The translations under genes and the position numbers were made by a program. Shown here piece by piece: positions 48,422 through 56,454 of a DNA stretch of 64,000 bases. The stretch is taken from positions 4,536,501-4,600,500 of the forward strand of contig NZ_JADQDF010000001.1 in NCBI RefSeq assembly GCF_019263585.2, read 5' to 3'. Origin of the DNA: Pseudonocardia oceani. GTDB taxonomy: Bacteria > Actinomycetota > Actinomycetes > Mycobacteriales > Pseudonocardiaceae. Positions within the stretch are counted from its first letter, which is position 1, and each line of letters starts with the position of its first letter. The notes beneath the pieces are model-generated. The model ran no database searches and had not been told where the DNA came from. It worked only from the letters and a program-made list of their open reading frames with translations.

Positions 48422-50275
48422 GTGGCGGGACGCATCCGGGATTCGGACATCACCGAGGTCCGCGACCGCACCCGCATCGACGAGGTCATCGGCGACTACG
48501 TGGCGCTGCGGCGGGCGGGCGCGGGATCGCTCAAGGGGCTGTGCCCGTTCCACGACGAGAAGTCGCCGAGCTTCAACGTCCGGCCGACGCACGGCACGTT
48601 CCACTGCTTCGGCTGCGGCGAGGGCGGCAGCGTCTTCGACTTCGTGATGAAGATCGAGGTCGTCGGGTTCGCCGAGGCCGTGGAGCGGCTCGCCGACCGC
48701 ATCGGGTTCCGGCTCACCTACACCGGCGGCGGCGCCTCGGTGCAGCGCGACCGCGGCACCCGCTCGCGGCTGCTGGAGGCCAACAAGCGCGCCGCGGAGT
48801 TCTACGCCGAGCTGCTGGGCACGCCCGAGGGCGCGCCCGGCGTCGAGTTCCTCACCTCGCGCGGGTTCGACGCCGCCGCGGCCGAGCGGTTCGGCTGCGG
48901 CTGGGCGCCCGCGGGCTGGGACCGGCTCACCAAGCACCTGCTCGCCGGCGGGTTCTCCCTCGACGAGCTGATCAAGGCGGGGCTGTCGAAGGAGGGCAGG
49001 CGCGGGCCGATCGACCGGTTCCACCGCCGCCTGCTGTGGCCGATCCGCGACCTCGGCGGCGAGGTCGTCGGCTTCGGCGCCCGGCGGATCTTCGACGACG
49101 ACGGCATCGACGCCAAGTACCTCAACACCGCCGACTCGCCGGTCTACCGCAAGACCAACGTGCTGTTCGGGCTCGACCTCGCCAAGCGCGAGATCGCCAA
49201 GCGGCGCCAGGTCGTCGTCGTCGAGGGCTACACCGACGTCATGGCCATGCACCTCGCGGGCGTGCCGACGGCCGTCGCCTCCTGCGGCACGGCGTTCGGC
49301 ACCGAGCACATCGCGGTGATCCGCCGCCTCATCGGCGACGACTCGTTCGACCTCGGCGAGGTCATCTACACCTTCGACGGCGACGCGGCCGGGCAGGCCG
49401 CGGCGCTCAAGGCGTTCGAGGGGGAGCAGAGCTACACGGGCCAGACCTACGTGACGATCGCCCCCGACGGCCAGGACCCGTGCGAGCTGCGCCAGACCCA
49501 CGGCGACACCGCCGTGCGCGACCTGGTGGCCCGCCGCGAGCCGCTCTACGAGTTCGTCATCCGCTCGATGCTGCGCGAGCACGACCTGGAGACGCCCGAG
49601 GGGCAGACGGCGGCGCTGCGCCGCGCGGTTCCGCTGGTCGCGCGGATCAAGCGCGAGGACCTGCGCGACGAGTACGCGCGCCGCCTCGCCGGATGGACCG
49701 GCTGGCCCGACGAGTTCGCGGTCGTCCGCCGCGTCCGCGAGGAGTCCGGGACGCCGCAGGAGAAGGTGCGCGGCCGCCGCGACGCGCCCGCCCCGCCCCC
49801 GCGCGACGACCCCCGCCTGCACCTGCAGCGCGAGGCCCTCAAGGCTGCGCTGCAGCTGCCCGCGATCGCCGGCCCCGCCTACGACGAGCTGCCCGAGCAG
49901 GTGTTCAGCCACCCCGCGCTGGCGGGCGTCCACCGGGCGGTGCAGGCCGCGGGCGGCGTGTGCGCGGGGCTGGAGGGCTCGACCTGGCTCGACGCGGTGA
50001 GCGCGGAGTGCGTGCCGGAGTCGCGGCCGCTGGTGCACGAGCTGGCCGTGGAGCCGCTGCAGATGCCGCGGCGCGGGATGGAGGAGGCGCGGTACGTGGG
50101 GAGCGTGGTCGCCGGCGTGAAGCTGGCCCTGGTCGAGGCGCAGGTCGCGGAGCTGAAGGGGCGGCTGCAGCGCACCAACCCGCTGGAGGACGCCGACGCC
50201 TACCACCAGCTGTTCGGCGACCTGGTGCCGCTGGAGCAGTACCGGATCGCACTGCGCGAGCAGGCGTCGCGGTGA
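48422..50275 (+). CDS. dnaG: DNA primase
   Basis: DnaG synthesises RNA primers at the replication fork. The 617-aa product has the zinc motif C41-x2-H44...C62-x2-C65 (CPFH, CFGC), a catalytic core with NPKYLN-like AKYLNTADSPVYRKTNVLFGLD, the TOPRIM residues VVVEGYTDVMAMH and TFDGDAAGQAA, and a C-terminal DnaB-binding helical domain. GTG 48422 is supported by homology (RIRDSDITEVRDRTRIDEVIGDYV) and promoter spacing. Confidence 0.97.
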   Translation: MAGRIRDSDITEVRDRTRIDEVIGDYVALRRAGAGSLKGLCPFHDEKSPSFNVRPTHGTFHCFGCGEGGSVFDFVMKIEVVGFAEAVERLADRIGFRLTYTGGGASVQRDRGTRSRLLEANKRAAEFYAELLGTPEGAPGVEFLTSRGFDAAAAERFGCGWAPAGWDRLTKHLLAGGFSLDELIKAGLSKEGRRGPIDRFHRRLLWPIRDLGGEVVGFGARRIFDDDGIDAKYLNTADSPVYRKTNVLFGLDLAKREIAKRRQVVVVEGYTDVMAMHLAGVPTAVASCGTAFGTEHIAVIRRLIGDDSFDLGEVIYTFDGDAAGQAAALKAFEGEQSYTGQTYVTIAPDGQDPCELRQTHGDTAVRDLVARREPLYEFVIRSMLREHDLETPEGQTAALRRAVPLVARIKREDLRDEYARRLAGWTGWPDEFAVVRRVREESGTPQEKVRGRRDAPAPPPRDDPRLHLQREALKAALQLPAIAGPAYDELPEQVFSHPALAGVHRAVQAAGGVCAGLEGSTWLDAVSAECVPESRPLVHELAVEPLQMPRRGMEEARYVGSVVAGVKLALVEAQVAELKGRLQRTNPLEDADAYHQLFGDLVPLEQYRIALREQASR

Positions 50276-50289
50276 GCGGCTGCGCCACC

Positions 50290-50331
50290 CGTGAGTGGCG
50301 ACCGTTGCCAGAGCCCTGGTTCGCACTCACG
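50290..50331. repeat. 42-bp hairpin repeat, copy D
   Basis: CGTGAGTG (50290-50297) pairs with CACTCACG (50324-50331). It lies between the dnaG stop and the next gene, 14 bp before ATG 50346. Its sequence matches the reverse complement of copies A and E across most positions (CGTGAGYGGCGAYCGT start). Confidence 0.8.
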
Positions 50332-50345
50332 AGGGGGGTCCGGCG

Positions 50346-50894
50346 ATGAGCCGCCCGATCCGGCTCAACCCGCTGAAGGCGATCCGCAGGGTGCTGGGCC
50401 GCGACGAGCTGCCCGCCGGCTTCACCGGCGAGCTGGAGCCCGACGAGCGGGTCCTCGCCGTCGCGCCGATGCCCGACGGCGCGAGCTGCGTCGTCACCTC
50501 CTGGGGCATCTGGACGCCGGACGGGGACGGCGCGCACCGCGTCGGCTGGCACCGCGTCAGCAAGGCCATCTGGGACGCAGGCGTGATCGCGCTCGTCGAG
50601 GCCGACGAGGAGGCCGCCGGGGGAGCGGTGATCCTCACCGACCGGCCCGTGCGCCGGATCCGCCTCACCGAGCCCGGGCGCGTGCCCGAGGTCGTGCAGG
50701 AGCGCGTCACCGCCTCGATCCGCAGCCGCCACCACCGCGAGCTGCCCGGCGGCGGCGCGTGGTTCGTGCAGCGCAAGGTCCCCGGGCGCGACGGCGTGGT
50801 CCTGCAGGTGCGGCCCGACCCCGGCACCGACCCCGCCGCCGTCCGCCAGGTCGCCTCCGACGCCGCGGCCGCGCTCGGCCTGGGTCCGTCGTGA
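50346..50894 (+). CDS. hypothetical protein, dnaG neighbour
   Basis: The 182-aa soluble protein begins MSRPIRLNPLKAIRRVLGRDELPAGFTGELEPDERVLAVAPM and has a beta-rich pattern (CVVTSWGIWTPDGDGAHRVGWHRVSKAIW) resembling PH-like, bacterial membrane-associated domains. I cannot assign a function. ATG 50346 follows a GGGGGTCC stretch; the stop overlaps the next gene (GTGA). Confidence 0.75.
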   Translation: MSRPIRLNPLKAIRRVLGRDELPAGFTGELEPDERVLAVAPMPDGASCVVTSWGIWTPDGDGAHRVGWHRVSKAIWDAGVIALVEADEEAAGGAVILTDRPVRRIRLTEPGRVPEVVQERVTASIRSRHHRELPGGGAWFVQRKVPGRDGVVLQVRPDPGTDPAAVRQVASDAAAALGLGPS

Positions 50895-51652
50895 CGTCCT
50901 GGGACCCGGCGCTCTACCGCACCTTCGACGACCACCGCTCCCGCCCGTTCCACGACCTGCTCGCGCGCATCGGTGCGGTCGAGCCGCGCAGGGTCGTCGA
51001 CCTCGGCTGCGGCCCGGGCCACCTCACCGCGCTGCTCTCGGCGCGCTGGCCGGGCGCCGCGGTCACCGCGCTCGACTCGTCACCGGAGATGGTCGCGGCC
51101 GCCCGCGGGAACGGCGTCGACGCCGAGCTCGCCGACGCCGCCGACTGGACGCCCGCACCCGACACCGACGTCGTCGTCACCAATGCGGTGCTGCAGTGGG
51201 TGCCCGGGCACCTGGCGCTGCTGCCGCGCTGGCTCGGGGCGCTGCCGTCGGGGGCGTGGTTCGCGATGCAGGTGCCCGGCAACTTCTCGGCGCCCTCGCA
51301 CCACCTCGTCCGGGAGGTCCTCGACCAGCCGCGCTGGCGGGGGCTGGTGGACGTGCGCGACGAGGACGCACTGCCCGAGCCGGCCGCGTACGCCGACCTG
51401 CTCGTGGGCACCGGCGCGGAGGTCGACGTCTGGGAGACGACCTACCTGCACCGCCTCTCCGGCGCCGACCCGGTGCTGCGCTGGATCAGCAGCACCGCCC
51501 TGCGCCCCGTCCGCGACGCCCTGCCGGGCGCGGAGTACGACCGCTTCCGCGAGGAGTTGGCGCCCCGGCTGCGCGGCGCCTACCCGCCCCGCCCCGACGG
51601 CACGACCTGGTTCCCGTTCCGCCGGGTCTTCGCCGTCGCGCGGACCGCCTGA
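50891..51652 (+). CDS. tam: trans-aconitate 2-methyltransferase-like SAM methyltransferase
   Basis: The 253-aa product matches Tam: SWDPALYRTFDDHRSRPFHDLLARI, RVVDLGCGPGHLTALLSARWPGA, NAVLQWVPGH and FAMQVPGNFSAPSH. Tam esterifies trans-aconitate and so protects the TCA cycle from this aconitase inhibitor. GTG 50891 overlaps the previous stop. Confidence 0.9.
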   Translation: MTSWDPALYRTFDDHRSRPFHDLLARIGAVEPRRVVDLGCGPGHLTALLSARWPGAAVTALDSSPEMVAAARGNGVDAELADAADWTPAPDTDVVVTNAVLQWVPGHLALLPRWLGALPSGAWFAMQVPGNFSAPSHHLVREVLDQPRWRGLVDVRDEDALPEPAAYADLLVGTGAEVDVWETTYLHRLSGADPVLRWISSTALRPVRDALPGAEYDRFREELAPRLRGAYPPRPDGTTWFPFRRVFAVARTA

Positions 51653-51783
51653 CCCTCCCCGGCGGCGGCGCGGCGGCTGCGCCGGACGTCCGACCGCCCC
51701 GGCCCCGGATCGGGGTAGGTTCGATCCCGGCGTGCAGCGTCGCGCGCACCGCCGCGTCCGTCGAACGTCGTCAGGGAGTCCGC

Positions 51784-53457
51784 GTGTCCCAACCCGCCGT
51801 GAGCAAGCCCGTCCTCCTGACGGTCGACGACGACCCCGGCGTCAGCCGCTCGGTGGCGCGCGACCTGCGCCGCCGCTACGGACAGGACCACCGCATCGTC
51901 CGGGCCGAGTCGGGCGCCGACGCGCTCGAGGCCCTGCGCGAGCTGGTGCTGCGCGGGGAGCCCGTCGCGGCGATCCTCGCCGACTACCGGATGCCGGGCA
52001 TGAACGGCATCGAGTTCCTTGAGCAGGCCATGGACATCGCGCCGCACGCCCGCCGCGCCCTGCTCACCGCCTACGCCGACACCGACGCCGCGATCCAGGC
52101 CATCAACGTCGTCGACGTCGACCACTACCTGCTCAAGCCCTGGGACCCGCCGGAGGAGAAGCTCTACCCCGTCGTCGACGCGCTGATCGAGACCTGGCGC
52201 GCGGTCGGCCAGCGGCCCGTCGACGAGATCCGGGTGGTGGGCCACCGCTGGTCGGCCGAGTCGTTCGCCGCGCGCGACTTCCTGGCCCGCAACGCCGTGC
52301 CCTACCGCTGGTACAGCAGCGACGACGCCGAGGGCGCCCGCCTGCTCGACGCCGCGGGCGCGGGCGCCGACGACCTGCCCGTGATCATCACCGTCGACGG
52401 CACCGCGCTGCGCGCCCCCACCGACGCCCAGATCGCGTCGGCGTGCGGGCTCACCGTCGACCCGGCCACCGACTTCTACGACCTCATCGTCATCGGCGGC
52501 GGCCCGGCCGGGCTCGGCTCGGCGGTGTACGGGGCGTCGGAGGGGCTGCGGACGGTGCTGGTCGAGCGCCAGGCCACCGGCGGCCAGGCGGGGCAGAGCT
52601 CCCGCATCGAGAACTACCTCGGCTTCCCCGACGGCGTCTCCGGCGCGCAGCTCACCGACCGCGCGCGGCGCCAGGCCGCCAAGTTCGGGGCCGAGGTGCT
52701 GACGGCGCGCGACGTCGTGGCGCTGGAGGTGCGCGGCTCGGCCCGCGTCGTGACGTTCGGCGACGGGTCGGAGATCGCGGCGCACGCCGTCGTGCTGGCC
52801 ACCGGCGTCGCCTACCGCAGCCTCGACGCCCCGGGCGTCGCCGAGCTCGCCGGCCGCGGCGTCTACTACGGCTCGGCCGCCACCGAGGCCCCGGCGTGCG
52901 CGGGGCAGGACGTCTACATCGTCGGCGGCGCCAACTCCGCCGGGCAGGCCGCGGTGTTCTTCTCCAGGCACGCGCGGACGGTCACCGTTCTGGTGCGCGG
53001 CCCGGACCTGGAGGCGTCGATGTCGCACTACCTGATCAAGCAGCTCGACGCGATCGAGAACGTGGCGGTGCGCACCGGCACCGAGGTCGCGGAGGCCTGC
53101 GGCGACGGGCACCTGGAGCGCCTGGTGCTGTCGGACCGGACGTCGGGGGAGAAGGAGACGGTCGACGCGGGCGCGATGTTCGTGTTCATCGGGGCCGCGC
53201 CGCGCACCGACTGGCTCGACGGCGTCGTCGTCCGCGATGCCCGGGGCTTCGTCCCCACCGGTCCCGACCTCACCCACGGCGGCGGCCCGCCGCCCGGCTG
53301 GACGCTCGACCGCGACCCCTACCACCTGGAGTCGAGCGTGCCCGGGGTGTTCGTGGCGGGCGACGTGCGGTCGGAGTCGGTCAAGCGGGTGGCGTCGGCG
53401 GTCGGCGAGGGTGCGATGGCGGTGACGCTGGTGCACCGGTACCTGGCGGAGCAGTGA
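51784..53457 (+). CDS. response-regulator receiver fused to a thioredoxin-reductase-like flavoprotein lacking CxxC
   Basis: The 557-aa fusion has, first, a REC domain (about 10-130) with phosphoacceptor D67 (ADYRMPGMNG) and K118. Next is a thioredoxin/glutaredoxin-like linker (about 150-215: RWSAESFAARDFLARNAVPYRWY). Last is an FAD/NAD two-dinucleotide-fold module (from about 233, IVIGGGPAGLGSAVYGASEGL). The redox CxxC of true thioredoxin reductase is replaced by S364-A-A-T367, so it cannot be a classical one. GTGA overlap with a histidine kinase marks an operon and likely phosphorelay. Confidence 0.9.
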   Translation: MSQPAVSKPVLLTVDDDPGVSRSVARDLRRRYGQDHRIVRAESGADALEALRELVLRGEPVAAILADYRMPGMNGIEFLEQAMDIAPHARRALLTAYADTDAAIQAINVVDVDHYLLKPWDPPEEKLYPVVDALIETWRAVGQRPVDEIRVVGHRWSAESFAARDFLARNAVPYRWYSSDDAEGARLLDAAGAGADDLPVIITVDGTALRAPTDAQIASACGLTVDPATDFYDLIVIGGGPAGLGSAVYGASEGLRTVLVERQATGGQAGQSSRIENYLGFPDGVSGAQLTDRARRQAAKFGAEVLTARDVVALEVRGSARVVTFGDGSEIAAHAVVLATGVAYRSLDAPGVAELAGRGVYYGSAATEAPACAGQDVYIVGGANSAGQAAVFFSRHARTVTVLVRGPDLEASMSHYLIKQLDAIENVAVRTGTEVAEACGDGHLERLVLSDRTSGEKETVDAGAMFVFIGAAPRTDWLDGVVVRDARGFVPTGPDLTHGGGPPPGWTLDRDPYHLESSVPGVFVAGDVRSESVKRVASAVGEGAMAVTLVHRYLAEQ

Positions 53458-54887
53458 CCACCCGGGCCGACCTGCGGACGCTGTTCCTGTTCGAGGCTCT
53501 CACCGACGAGCAGCTCGCGTGGGTGTCCGAGCACGCCGACGAGGTCGACGTGGGCGCGGGGAACGACATCGTCGTCGAGGGCGATCCGGCGGACTGCTTC
53601 TACGTCCTCTACGCCGGCACCGTCGCGATGAGCCGCATGATCGCCGGCGACCCCGTGGAGACCACGCGCACCGACCACCGCGGGGTCTACTTCGGCGCCG
53701 TCCAGTTCTACCTCGACGACGAGAGCGCCCGGACCTACCCGGCGTCGGTCCGGGCGGTCACCGACTGCTGCGTGCTCGCGCTGCCGGCGCGGGAGTTCGC
53801 CGCGGAGTTCAGCCGCTGGTTCCCGATGGCGGTGCACCTGCTGGAGGGGATGATCCTCGGGCTGCGCAAGGGCGGGCAGATCACCGCCGAGCGCGAGCGC
53901 CTGCTCGCGCTGGGCAAGCTGTCGGCGGGGCTCACCCACGAGCTCAACAACCCGGCCGCGGCCGCGGGGCGCGCGGCCGACGCGCTGCGCGACAAGGTCA
54001 CCGGCATGCGCAACAAGCTGGCCATGATCGCCGACGGGCGGATTGCCGGCCCGCAGCTGCACAAGCTGGTGATGGCGCAGGACGAGTTCGTCAAGAAGGT
54101 CCGCCACGCCCCGGCGCTGTCGCCGATCGAGACCTCCGACCGCGAGGACGAGCTCGGCGACTGGCTCGACGACGCCGGCATCAGCGGCGGCTGGGACCTC
54201 GCCCCGGTGTTCGTCGCGGGCGGGCTGGAGGTCTCCGACCTCGACGCCGTGCGCACCGCGAGCGACCCGGCGGTGCTGGAGGGCGCGATCCGCTGGCTCG
54301 CCTACACGGTGGAGACCGAGAGCCTGCTGCGTGAGATCACCGACGCCACCAGCCGGATCTCCGACCTCGTGCTGGCGGCCAAGCAGTACTCGCAGATGGA
54401 CCGCGCGCCGTTCCGGTTCGTCGACGTCCACGAGGGCCTCGACGCCACGCTCGTGATGTTCGGGCGCAAGCTCGCCACCGCCGACGGCACGGGCGAGGGC
54501 GGTGTGCGGATCGTCCGCGAGTACGACCGGTCGCTGCCGCCGATCCCGGCCTACGCCGCCGAGCTCAACCAGGTGTGGACCAACATCATCGACAACGCGG
54601 TCGACGCGATGGGCGGCGCCGGCACGCTGACGGTCCGCACTGCGCGCGACGAGGACCGCGTGCTCGTCGAGATCGGCGACTCCGGCCCGGGCATCCCGCC
54701 CGAGGTGCGGCAGCGGATCTTCGAGCCGTTCTTCACGACCAAGGGCGTCGGCAAGGGCACCGGCCTGGGGCTCGACGTCAGCTACCGCGTGGTGGTCTCG
54801 CGCCACCACGGCGACATCGCCGTGGTCTCGCAGCCCGGGGACACCCGGTTCCAGGTCCGCCTGCCGATCACGGAGGCGCCCGCATGA
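53454..54887 (+). CDS. histidine kinase with N-terminal cyclic-nucleotide-binding domain
   Basis: This 477-aa cytoplasmic sensor has a cNMP-type beta-roll (about 15-125: VVEGDPADCFYVLYAGTVAMSRM), a HisKA-like helix with H162 in GLTHELNNPAAAAGR, and a HATPase domain with NIIDNAVDAMGG, DSGPGIP, FTTK and GTGLGLDVS. It has no membrane helix. Start GTG 53454 overlaps the receiver-flavoprotein stop, so that protein is its most likely phosphorylation target. Confidence 0.9.
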   Translation: MTTRADLRTLFLFEALTDEQLAWVSEHADEVDVGAGNDIVVEGDPADCFYVLYAGTVAMSRMIAGDPVETTRTDHRGVYFGAVQFYLDDESARTYPASVRAVTDCCVLALPAREFAAEFSRWFPMAVHLLEGMILGLRKGGQITAERERLLALGKLSAGLTHELNNPAAAAGRAADALRDKVTGMRNKLAMIADGRIAGPQLHKLVMAQDEFVKKVRHAPALSPIETSDREDELGDWLDDAGISGGWDLAPVFVAGGLEVSDLDAVRTASDPAVLEGAIRWLAYTVETESLLREITDATSRISDLVLAAKQYSQMDRAPFRFVDVHEGLDATLVMFGRKLATADGTGEGGVRIVREYDRSLPPIPAYAAELNQVWTNIIDNAVDAMGGAGTLTVRTARDEDRVLVEIGDSGPGIPPEVRQRIFEPFFTTKGVGKGTGLGLDVSYRVVVSRHHGDIAVVSQPGDTRFQVRLPITEAPA

Positions 54888-54922
54888 CCCCGGCCCGGAC
54901 GACCCAGGAGCAGCAGCCATGA
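54884..54922 (+). CDS. possible 12-residue coupling peptide between kinase and OsmC
   Basis: ATG 54884 overlaps the kinase stop (ATGA), encodes MTPARTTQEQQP, and its own TGA overlaps the OsmC ATG 54919. It could be a translational-coupling mini-ORF or the residue of a deleted gene. The coding call rests only on the junction geometry. Confidence 0.25.
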   Translation: MTPARTTQEQQP

Positions 54923-55317
54923 CCATGCAGATGCCGATGGCCGCGGCCGACGCGCGCATCACCCCGTCCGGGCCGGTCGTGCTCGACCTCGGCGGCCACT
55001 CCGTCGTCGTCGACCACGAGGAGGCCGGGCCCACCCCGCTCGAGCTGATGACGGGCGCGCTGGCGGCGTGCAGCGCGATGTCGGCGCGCACCCACCTGGC
55101 CCGCGACGGCGACATCGGTGACGTCGAGGTGGTCGTCACCCTCGACGCCGGCCCGCCCACCCTGTTCTACCGGCGGGTGCTGCTGCCGTTCTCGCTGAGC
55201 ACCGCCGACGCCCACCGCCTCGCCGACGCCCTGGAGCGCACGGAGCTGACGATGATGCTGCGCCCGTCGTTCCAGATCCGGACGTCGGTGGAGCACGCGG
55301 GCGAGGTTGTCAACTAG
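54919..55317 (+). CDS. OsmC-family protein
   Basis: This 132-aa OsmC/Ohr-fold protein has the first catalytic Cys in LMTGALAACSAMSAR. The usual second Cys helix is replaced by LADALERTELTMML, so a classical thiol peroxidase cycle is unlikely. It follows the redox-sensing two-component genes, suggesting a stress-related role. It is convergent with galK, overlapping by 4 bp. Confidence 0.85.
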   Translation: MTMQMPMAAADARITPSGPVVLDLGGHSVVVDHEEAGPTPLELMTGALAACSAMSARTHLARDGDIGDVEVVVTLDAGPPTLFYRRVLLPFSLSTADAHRLADALERTELTMMLRPSFQIRTSVEHAGEVVN

Positions 55318-56393
55318 CCGTCCCGGCCCGCCCCCGCGCTCGGCTCGGCCGTCCGCACGTCGGGCGCGTCGAGCCGGGCGCGGGCGAACGCCGTCCGCAC
55401 CGCGTCGGTGACGGCGTCGGCCCGGTCGACCGGCACCAGCGCGATCGCCGAGCCGCCGAACCCGCCGCCGGTCATCCGCGCGCCCAGCGCCCCGGCGGAC
55501 CGGGCGACCTCGACGGCGAGGTCGAGCTCCGCGCACGACACCTCGTAGTCGCGCGACAGGGAGGCGTGCGAGGCGTCGAGCAGGGGGCCGATGTCGCGCA
55601 GCCGCCCGTCGTCGAGCAGGGCGACGACCTCGCCGACCCGCGCGATCTCGCTCACGACGTGCCGCGCGCGGGGGAGGAGGTCGGCGTCGAGGGCGTCCAG
55701 GTCGTCGGCGGTCGCGTCGCGCAGGCTCGACATGCCGAGCGCGGCCGCGGCCTTCTCGACGGCCGTGCGCCGCGCCCCGTACTGCCCGTCGGCGAGGTGG
55801 TGGCGGATCCGGGTGTCGATGACGAGGACGGCGAGCCCGTCGTCGGCGGGGGCGAAGGGGACCTGCCGCGTCGACCCGTCGCGGGTGTCGAGCAGCAGTG
55901 CGTGGCCGGCGGTGCACAGCAGCGCCGCGGCCTGGTCCATGCCGCCGGTGGCCGCGCCGACGACCTCGTTCTCGGCGCGCACGCAGGCCCGCGCGAGCTC
56001 GTCGCGGGGCAGGCCCAGCCCGAACAGCTCGTCGGCGGCCACGGCCACCGCGCACTCCAGCGCCGCCGACGACGAGAGCCCGGCGCCGAGCGGGACGGTC
56101 GCGGTGACGGTCAGGTCCATCCCGCCGACGGGGTGCCCGGCGTCGCGCAGGGCCCAGAGCACGCCGGCGGCGTACCCGGCCCAGCCCGCGGGGGAGCCGG
56201 GACCGACGTCGTCGAGCGCGACGTCGACGCCGCCCCGCTCGGCATCACTGCGCGCGGTCAGCCGCCCGTCGGTGCGCACCGACGCCTCGACGACGGTGCG
56301 CTCGGCCAGCGCGAACGGCAGGCACAGGCCCTGGGCGTAGTCGACGTGCTCGCCGATGAGGTTGACCCGGCCGGGCGCGGACCAGCGGCTCAC
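55314..56393 (-). CDS. galK: galactokinase
   Basis: The 359-aa GHMP kinase phosphorylates galactose to galactose 1-phosphate (Leloir pathway). It shows GRVNLIGEHVDYAQGLCLPFAL, the ATP loop VPLGAGLSSSAALE, GGMDQAA and RMTGGGFGGSAIALV. GTG 56393 begins VSRWSAPGRVNLIGEH, lacking the usual ~15-residue N-terminal strand, so it is slightly short. It is the last gene of the gal operon, 61 bp from galT, with a hairpin repeat between. Confidence 0.95.
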   Translation of the reverse strand: MSRWSAPGRVNLIGEHVDYAQGLCLPFALAERTVVEASVRTDGRLTARSDAERGGVDVALDDVGPGSPAGWAGYAAGVLWALRDAGHPVGGMDLTVTATVPLGAGLSSSAALECAVAVAADELFGLGLPRDELARACVRAENEVVGAATGGMDQAAALLCTAGHALLLDTRDGSTRQVPFAPADDGLAVLVIDTRIRHHLADGQYGARRTAVEKAAAALGMSSLRDATADDLDALDADLLPRARHVVSEIARVGEVVALLDDGRLRDIGPLLDASHASLSRDYEVSCAELDLAVEVARSAGALGARMTGGGFGGSAIALVPVDRADAVTDAVRTAFARARLDAPDVRTAEPSAGAGRDG

Positions 56394-56410
56394 GCGGCAC
56401 CTCCGGTGCT

Positions 56411-56452
56411 CGTGAGCGGCAACCGTGGCCCTGGCGACGATCGCCGCTCACG
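56411..56452. repeat. 42-bp hairpin repeat, copy E
   Basis: CGTGAGCGGC (56411-56420) pairs perfectly with GCCGCTCACG (56443-56452). It is almost identical to copy A, 27 kb away. It fills the galT-galK junction inside an operon, so it may reduce or modulate galK expression. Confidence 0.85.
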
Positions 56453-56454
56453 GG

